NCBI GenBank assembly: GCA_902794535.1
Contig: CADBHQ010000024.1
Coordinates: forward strand, 1 to 43,891
DNA: 43,891 nt
Direction of reading: 5' to 3'
From: Fibrobacter succinogenes
GTDB lineage: Bacteria > Fibrobacterota > Fibrobacteria > Fibrobacterales > Fibrobacteraceae
Each line of letters begins with the position of its first letter. Positions within the stretch are counted from its first letter, which is position 1. Positions 39,796 through 43,891 of this stretch are shown here, piece after piece. Below the pieces are notes generated by a model. The model saw only the letters and a program-made list of their open reading frames with translations. It was not told the DNA's origin and made no database searches. A program made the position numbers and the translations under genes.

Positions 39796-40161
39796 ATGTT
39801 GGCAGTCGTGAAAAAGCCCCGTATTGAAATCCGCGCGAAGCACATCCCTGCTCCGCTTGTCAGGTTTCTGAAGGACACCTACAAACCTGAAAACGTGGCG
39901 GTCTGCAAAAATGAGGATTCGATTCCCTTCGAGGAGTCCGACTGGTTCAAGAACCTGGATTCCACCCCCGGCGAAATGATTGTCGCGAACCGCGATTTGC
40001 GCAACTGGTCGCAGGTCACCCTTGCCGAAAAACTCGGAATTCAGGTCCAGAACCTCTGCGCCATGGAAAACGGACGTAGGGCGGTATCCCGCAAGATGGC
40101 GATAAAACTTGGTGAAATCTTTGGGACGGATCCCGCAGCATTCTTTGATTTTAGCAAGTAA
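39796..40161 (+). CDS. XRE-type helix-turn-helix regulator (antitoxin-like)
   Basis: I choose ATG 39796 (MLAVVKKPRIEIRA), giving 121 residues; an upstream TTG start would put the -35 box inside the gene. The C-terminal half (about 60-118) is a Cro/C1-type HTH: GEMIVANRDLRNWSQVTLAEKLGIQVQNLCAMENGRRAVSR, then AIKLGEIFGTDPAAFFDF. The N-terminal 55 residues are a short alpha/beta region of the kind seen in antitoxins encoded beside RelE/HigB-type toxins. No upstream toxin gene is present, so it is an orphan regulator. A perfect palindrome in its promoter spacer predicts autorepression, and the short -10-to-ATG distance predicts a leaderless mRNA. Confidence 0.8.
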   Translation: MLAVVKKPRIEIRAKHIPAPLVRFLKDTYKPENVAVCKNEDSIPFEESDWFKNLDSTPGEMIVANRDLRNWSQVTLAEKLGIQVQNLCAMENGRRAVSRKMAIKLGEIFGTDPAAFFDFSK

Positions 40162-40162
40162 A

Positions 40163-40236
40163 GGGGGATGCCTCCCCCTGGCTCGCACTTCGTTGCTCCC
40201 CACCCCTACTCCTAAGGGCTCTGCCCCTAAGACCCC
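40163..40236 (+). repeat. GC-rich dispersed repeat, left (direct) copy
   Basis: Starting at the hairpin GGGGGATGCCTCCCCC, the sequence continues TGGCTCGCACTTCGTTGCTC and further C-rich blocks for about 75 nt. The reverse complement of 41901-41978 follows the same order (CCTGGTTCGCACTCCGTTGCTC) with about three-quarters identity by eye. Confidence 0.7.
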
Positions 40237-40262
40237 GAATGGCACATCAAACTGGGTTCGGC

Positions 40263-40496
40263 TTATTGAAGGCTCTTGATGAATTCGGGGGCGAAATCGA
40301 CGCCGTTCGGCCATGTAATCGTGTGTGCTTGCAGCGTGAAATCCTTAAAGGTATCGATATCTGCAAGTTGCTGCACGATGGGTCGATGATCCGACTTGAT
40401 GACGCTTTCGAAATCAGCGATAAAACGGCATCCGTCGTTGAATTCGACGGATATCTTGTAATCGCCAATATATTTCGCGTCAGTCACATGAAGCAT
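40263..40496 (-). CDS. DUF2442 protein
   Basis: The 77-residue protein (MLHVTDAKYIGDYKISVEFNDGC ...) is a typical DUF2442 member, with the conserved V-x-F-x-D-G motif and the C-terminal TWPNGVDFAPEFI. It lies 3 nt downstream of the DUF4160 gene, the usual pairing of these two small families, which is often considered toxin-antitoxin-like but without demonstrated mechanism. It is cytoplasmic. Confidence 0.88.
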   Translation of the reverse strand: MLHVTDAKYIGDYKISVEFNDGCRFIADFESVIKSDHRPIVQQLADIDTFKDFTLQAHTITWPNGVDFAPEFIKSLQ

Positions 40497-40499
40497 AGT

Positions 40500-40760
40500 C
40501 TAGACCAGTGGATCGATTTTCTTGTATTCTCCGGTGTTTGTCAAAGAATTCCAGTTGTCTAGCAAATCCTGCTTATGAAGAGTTGCCCACTCGATAACGA
40601 GACCCTTGACTCTTGCTGGAAGATTGCCTTCCAACATCTCAAATGTAGATAATTCGAAGACACCTTCCAAGTCATTATATATCGCATGGAAGTGTGGAGG
40701 CATGTGATCGTTGAAGTACATTTGGATGACGATGCCCAAAAAACGGCATAATTCTGGCAT
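40500..40760 (-). CDS. DUF4160 protein
   Basis: The 86-residue protein (MPELCRFLGIVIQMYFNDHMPPHFHAIYND ...) carries the family signature M-Y-x-N-D-H-x-P-P-H-F-H-A. It is followed after 3 nt by DUF2442, so the two are translated from one message. AAAGGAGT precedes the ATG. The leader can fold so that ACTCC (40800-40796 on the minus strand) pairs either with the GGAGT of this ribosome site or, as part of CCGCCT, with AGGCGG, giving competing structures that could control translation. A minus-strand promoter TTGTCA (40857-40852), 17 nt, TAAATT (40834-40829) is plausible. The function is unknown. Confidence 0.88.
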   Translation of the reverse strand: MPELCRFLGIVIQMYFNDHMPPHFHAIYNDLEGVFELSTFEMLEGNLPARVKGLVIEWATLHKQDLLDNWNSLTNTGEYKKIDPLV

Positions 40761-40856
40761 TTTTTACTCCTTTCCGCCTACAAGCATAAAAAGGCGGAGT
40801 TTATGGTTTAGTGTCTACGAGTAAATATAATTTAGTTGCGGTGTCAGATTATGACA

Positions 40857-40885
40857 AATGTCCTCCATTTGGAGGATTTTTTTTT
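40857..40885 (+). terminator. Strong terminator with no evident plus-strand gene before it
   Basis: TCCTCC (40861-40866) pairs with GGAGGA (40871-40876) around ATTT, followed by nine T residues. The nearest upstream plus-strand gene ends 700 nt away. A TATAAT (40826-40831) lies just upstream but lacks a clear -35 box, so it may end a very short RNA or mark a decayed gene. Confidence 0.7.
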
Positions 40886-40999
40886 GCATTTGAAAAAAAA
40901 TGTGATTGATATTTTATCCGCTCAAAATGTTCGTTTTTAAGTAAAAAAAGCAAAAAACACCTTTGGGTACTATTCAGTGCGTAAAAAAAGGAGCGATTT

Positions 41000-41281
41000 A
41001 TGCGCAATTTCCAAAGGTCGCAAAAAAAATATCGTATGTGCGTGAAGTCCAAAAGGATTATAATGAATCCTTCGAGTCATTTGGAGAGAATTACCCCAAA
41101 AAAAAGGAAAAACGAATCATTTCGTATTTTTGATAAAAAAAGCAAACCAATGTATTGGTTTGGAAAAACAAGACGATTTCTGATTAATATTGTTAGAATC
41201 GTTTATAGGTTTGATGAAATATCCTGGTTTTTGTCTGAAATTTGGAACGAATTTGCTCTTTTTTTGATATGGAAGGATTAG
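41000..41281 (+). CDS. Small basic hypothetical protein
   Basis: The 93-residue protein starts at ATG 41000 with AAAAGGAGCG upstream, a good Shine-Dalgarno sequence. The N-terminal half is Lys/Arg-rich (RSQKKYRMCVKSKR, ERITPKKRKNESFR); the C-terminal half is more aromatic and hydrophobic (FLINIVRIVYRFDEISWFLSEIWNEFALFLIW), possibly a membrane-associated helix. Base composition is clearly more AT-rich than neighbouring conserved genes, and the gene lies between inverted GC-rich repeats, so acquired DNA is possible. Its stop overlaps the convergent lipoprotein gene by 4 nt. I recognise no family. Confidence 0.55.
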   Translation: MRNFQRSQKKYRMCVKSKRIIMNPSSHLERITPKKRKNESFRIFDKKSKPMYWFGKTRRFLINIVRIVYRFDEISWFLSEIWNEFALFLIWKD

Positions 41282-41820
41282 AAATCATTCCAATCTGCTT
41301 TTTTGTATTTGTTTTTTTTATCTTTTTTTTCAAAATTGGCAGAATCTAATTTAGAGCTTAAAATATGTTTCTGATATTCAAGCCATTGTATGGCTGTCAA
41401 AGGAGATCCATTTTTTAGTTCTAAAATTTTTAGACTATCTCGCTTACTTTGCAGTTCTTCTTCAAGTTGTTGCTTTTTAGATAAAAACTCATCTTCGAAC
41501 AGTTTTGACGCCATGATCACTTCATTTGATTTAGATGAAATCGCCTTTATGGAATCAATATATTGTTGATATTTATCTAGTTTGCGTTTTAATAAAAAAA
41601 CTGCTGCAGACTCTACATTGTTCCCTTTCAAACGTTTTGTCTCGTTGTATAACGCAGTAGGTGTTCCGCATCTTTTTATCGTATTATCCCATATTAGGCA
41701 TAAACTGTCAGTACAAGGAGTTTTCAGACATTCTTCTCTACGAATGCTAGACTCATCAGTGCAAGCGGTAAAAACACTGACACAAAAAATAAAAGTGAAA
41801 AAGAGCTGTAAATATCTCAT
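41278..41820 (-). CDS. Small lipoprotein with coiled coil
   Basis: The 180-residue protein has a signal peptide with the lipobox VFTAC (Cys about 20). Cysteines follow at ECLKTPCTDSLCLIW and RCGT, probably forming disulfides near the anchor. Residues about 70-135 are predicted to form a coiled coil (LKRKLDKYQQYIDSIKAISS, then FEDEFLSKKQQLEEELQSKRDSLKIL), and the C-terminus is Lys-rich. AGGG precedes the ATG. The gene is AT-rich and lies inside the interval bracketed by inverted repeats. No function can be assigned. Confidence 0.7.
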   Translation of the reverse strand: MRYLQLFFTFIFCVSVFTACTDESSIRREECLKTPCTDSLCLIWDNTIKRCGTPTALYNETKRLKGNNVESAAVFLLKRKLDKYQQYIDSIKAISSKSNEVIMASKLFEDEFLSKKQQLEEELQSKRDSLKILELKNGSPLTAIQWLEYQKHILSSKLDSANFEKKDKKNKYKKADWNDF

Positions 41821-41900
41821 AAATGACCCTATGGTTATGTTTCTAAATATAATGAAATAATATCTAGAAATAAAATTATTTCATTTAAAAGTTATAGTGC

Positions 41901-41978
41901 CGGGGGTATTAGGGGGCGGAGCCACCTAGGCGAGGGGGTGGTGAGCAACGGAGTGCGAACCAGGGGGATGCCTCCCCC
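41901..41978 (-). repeat. GC-rich dispersed repeat, right (inverted) copy
   Basis: The minus strand reads GGGGGAGGCATCCCCCTGGT, TCGCACTCCGTTGCTCACC and then CCCC-rich blocks ending near 41901. This is the inverted counterpart of 40163-40236, and the pair encloses the DUF2442/DUF4160 pair, the small basic gene and the coiled-coil lipoprotein. Confidence 0.7.
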
Positions 41979-41994
41979 TTCCCTCCTACACAGA

Positions 41995-42038
41995 GCGTTT
42001 TAATATGAAACGCGCCTTTTTTGCCCCGATTTAGGGGC
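41995..42038. terminator. Two hairpins upstream of dnaK
   Basis: GCGTTT-TAATATG-AAACGC (41995-42013) is followed by GCCTTTTTT, and GCCCC-GATTTA-GGGGC (42023-42038) lies just behind. They insulate the dnaK promoter from upstream transcription or could act on RNA entering from either side. Confidence 0.5.
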
Positions 42039-42043
42039 TCTTG

Positions 42044-42062
42044 TTGTTTCAGAACGAAACGA
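42044..42062. promoter_or_regulatory. Palindromic upstream element of dnaK
   Basis: TTGTTTCAGAACGAAACGA contains the perfect inverted repeat GTTTC-N5-GAAAC. The same element, with one change, precedes grpE at 33066. The centre lies 41 nt upstream of the -24 GG; at grpE the distance is 29 nt, a difference of about one helical turn. Confidence 0.65.
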
Positions 42063-42091
42063 AATGGCCGTTTTTTGCCAGTTATTAGCAT

Positions 42092-42108
42092 TTGGCACGG
42101 GTTTTGCT
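42092..42108 (+). promoter_or_regulatory. Sigma-54 (-24/-12) promoter of dnaK
   Basis: TTGGCACGGGTTTTGCT is a full match to YTGGCACGRNNNTTGCW; GG (42094-42095) and GC (42106-42107) are separated by 10 nt. Transcription would start near 42119, leaving a leader of about 64 nt. No CIRCE element or good sigma-70 promoter is seen. Confidence 0.8.
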
Positions 42109-42182
42109 TATGTATGGGCGTAAAAAATCGCCCCGTTCAGATTGATTCGCGGGCGGCAAGAATTTAAAATAGGAGACTCATT

Positions 42183-43891
42183 ATGAGCAAGATTATCGGT
42201 ATTGACTTGGGTACGACCAACAGCTGCGTGTCCGTGATGGAAGGCGGCAAGCCGGTCGTGATCGCTAACGCGGAAGGTTTCCGCACCACCCCGTCCATTG
42301 TCGCTTTCGGCAAGAACGGCGAACGTCTGGTGGGCCACGTGGCAAAGCGTCAGGCCATCACCAACCCCGAAAAGACTATCTACTCCATCAAGCGTTTCAT
42401 GGGCCGTACGGCCGGTGAATGCTCCGCTGCCGAAAAGAACATGCCCTACAAGCTGGTGGGCACGGGTTCTGACCCGGTGCGCGTGCAGGTGGACGACAAG
42501 CAGTTCGCTCCTCCTGAAATTTCCGCCATGGTTCTCCAGACCATGAAGAAGATTGCCGAGGACTACCTGGGCCAGCCGGTGACGCAGGCCGTGATTACGG
42601 TCCCCGCCTACTTTAACGACTCCCAGCGTCAGGCTACGAAGGACGCGGGCAAGATTGCTGGCCTCGAAGTGCTGCGTATCGTGAACGAACCGACTGCTGC
42701 AGCTCTTGCCTATGGTCTTGACTCCAAGAAGAGCGAAAAGGTCGCCGTGTATGACCTCGGTGGTGGTACGTTCGATATCTCCATCCTCGAAATCGACGAC
42801 GGTATGTTCAGCGTGAAGGCCACCAACGGCGATACGATGCTCGGCGGTGACAACTTCGACGAAGTGATTATCGACTGGATCAACGACGAATTCAAGAAGG
42901 ACAATCCGGGCATCGACCTGAAGAAGGACAAGATGGCCCTGCAGCGTTTGAAAGACGCCGCGGAAAAGGCGAAGATCGACCTTTCTGCCACGACTTCTAC
43001 GAACATCAACCTCCCCTTCATCACTGCCGACGCTTCGGGCCCGAAACATTTGGACCTCACGCTCAGCCGTGCAAAGTTTGACCAGCTGACCGCCCACCTG
43101 GTGGAACGCTCCATGGAACCCTGCCGCAAGGCTATCGCCGACTCCGGCCTCTCCCTGAGCGAAATCGACGAAGTGATTCTGGTTGGTGGTTCTACCCGTA
43201 TTCCGGCCGTTCAGGAAGCCGTGAAGAAGTTCTTCGGCAAGGAACCGAACAAGACTGTGAACCCGGACGAAGTGGTGGCTATCGGTGCCGCCGTCCAGGG
43301 TGCCGTGCTTAGCGGCGACTCCTCCGTGAAGGATGTGTTGCTCCTCGACGTGACCCCGCTTTCCTTGGGTATCGAGACCCTCGGTGGCGTGATGACCAAG
43401 CTCATCGACCGTAACACCACGATTCCGACCAAGAAGAGCCAGGTGTTCTCTACCGCCGAAGACAACCAGCCGGCCGTGGTGGCGTGCCGCAGATCGAAGT
43501 GACCTTCGATATCGACGCGAACGGCATTGTGCATGTGTCTGCCAAGGACAAGGAAACCGGCAAGGAACAGTCCATTAAGATTACTTCTTCCAGCGGCTTG
43601 TCTGAAGACGAAATCAACAAGATGGTGAAGGATGCCGAAGCCAACGCTGCCAAGGACAAGGAACAGCGCGAACTGGTGGACATCAAGAACCAGGCCGAAC
43701 AGATGGCTTACCAGGCTGAAGGTCAGCTCAAGGAATTTGGCGACAAACTCCCGGCCGACACCAAGAGCCAGCTGCAGGCTGCTATCGACGACATCAAGGC
43801 CAAGAAGGACAACGGCACCAAGGAAGAGATCAAGGCCGCTATGGACAAGCTCCAGGGCATGATCAGCTCCATGGCCCAGGCCGCCGGTGCA
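42183..43891 (+). CDS. dnaK: DnaK chaperone, interrupted by internal deletion/frameshift and cut by window end
   Basis: TAGGAG precedes ATG 42183. The N-terminal ATPase domain is complete ([52 protein letters not shown]), as is the linker [14 protein letters not shown]. In the substrate-binding domain the sequence goes from [10 protein letters not shown] straight to [12 protein letters not shown]. About 30 residues expected there (VLQGE ... PPAPR in the family) are missing, and the reading frame shifts at about 43479. The rest ([15 protein letters not shown], lid helices) continues in the second frame to the window edge at AQAAGA, still short of the usual EEV tail. DnaK is normally essential, so an assembly or sequencing fault is more likely than a dead gene. 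Confidence 0.9.

Overview
The window looks like a chromosomal segment of a Fibrobacter species (Fibrobacterota), an anaerobic fibre-degrading bacterium. The taxonomic pointers are a FISUMP-type (TIGR02145) lipoprotein with long poly-serine linkers, a TIGR02147-type regulator next to a surface lipoprotein, several secreted carbohydrate-active or protease-like proteins ending in short T9SS-like C-terminal sorting modules, and frequent lipobox proteins. The assignment rests on family recognition, not on a database search.

Layout. 1-3.1 kb: a small lipoprotein, an M3 oligopeptidase, tRNA-Ser(GGA) and an omega-like RNA polymerase subunit. 3.1-5.8 kb: a tightly overlapping minus-strand operon of TIGR02147 regulator, CarboxypepD_reg/LamG-like lipoprotein and PAS-zinc-ribbon protein, preceded by four copies of a TATGATACAAG motif. 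6.1-8.9 kb: two overlapping paralogous GAF-GGDEF diguanylate cyclases. 9.0-10.7 kb: a frameshifted GH5 glycoside hydrolase. 10.8-12.8 kb: the TIGR03915/TIGR03916 radical-SAM DNA-repair pair. 12.9-17.4 kb: a Ser-rich lipoprotein, a DUF2914 membrane protein and the aguB-aguA putrescine pathway. 17.6-21.7 kb: a MurC/Mpl-type ligase, ogt, a 55-codon small gene and trpB2. 21.7-27.7 kb: a CE6-like esterase and two tandem gluzincin-like proteins fused to left-handed beta-helix repeats. 27.8-33.0 kb: membrane proteins, including a three-part MFS-PlsC-AMP-ligase fusion for phospholipid recycling. 33.1-35.0 kb: grpE and a RhuM-family protein. 35.0-39.1 kb: the FISUMP lipoprotein, a structured non-coding block with a LEPR-XLL-like mini-ORF, and a GH43-CBM6 protein. 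39.2-41.8 kb: a 16-residue-repeat protein, an autoregulated HTH gene, a DUF4160/DUF2442 pair and small orphan genes lying between inverted copies of a GC-rich repeat. 42.1 kb to the end: dnaK, with an internal deletion and frameshift.

Most interesting signals. (1) grpE and dnaK, 9 kb apart, both carry near-perfect sigma-54 (-24/-12) promoters and share an upstream palindrome, GTTTC-N5-RAAAC. This suggests a sigma-54-driven chaperone regulon in place of CIRCE/HrcA or sigma-32 control. (2) Several genes have a good sigma-70 promoter whose -10 box ends only 6-9 nt before the ATG, which predicts leaderless mRNAs. (3) The TIGR02147 operon has an array of candidate operator sites. (4) The HTH gene has a perfect palindrome lying between its -35 and -10 boxes. 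(5) The two tandem zincin/beta-helix proteins have an unusual architecture.
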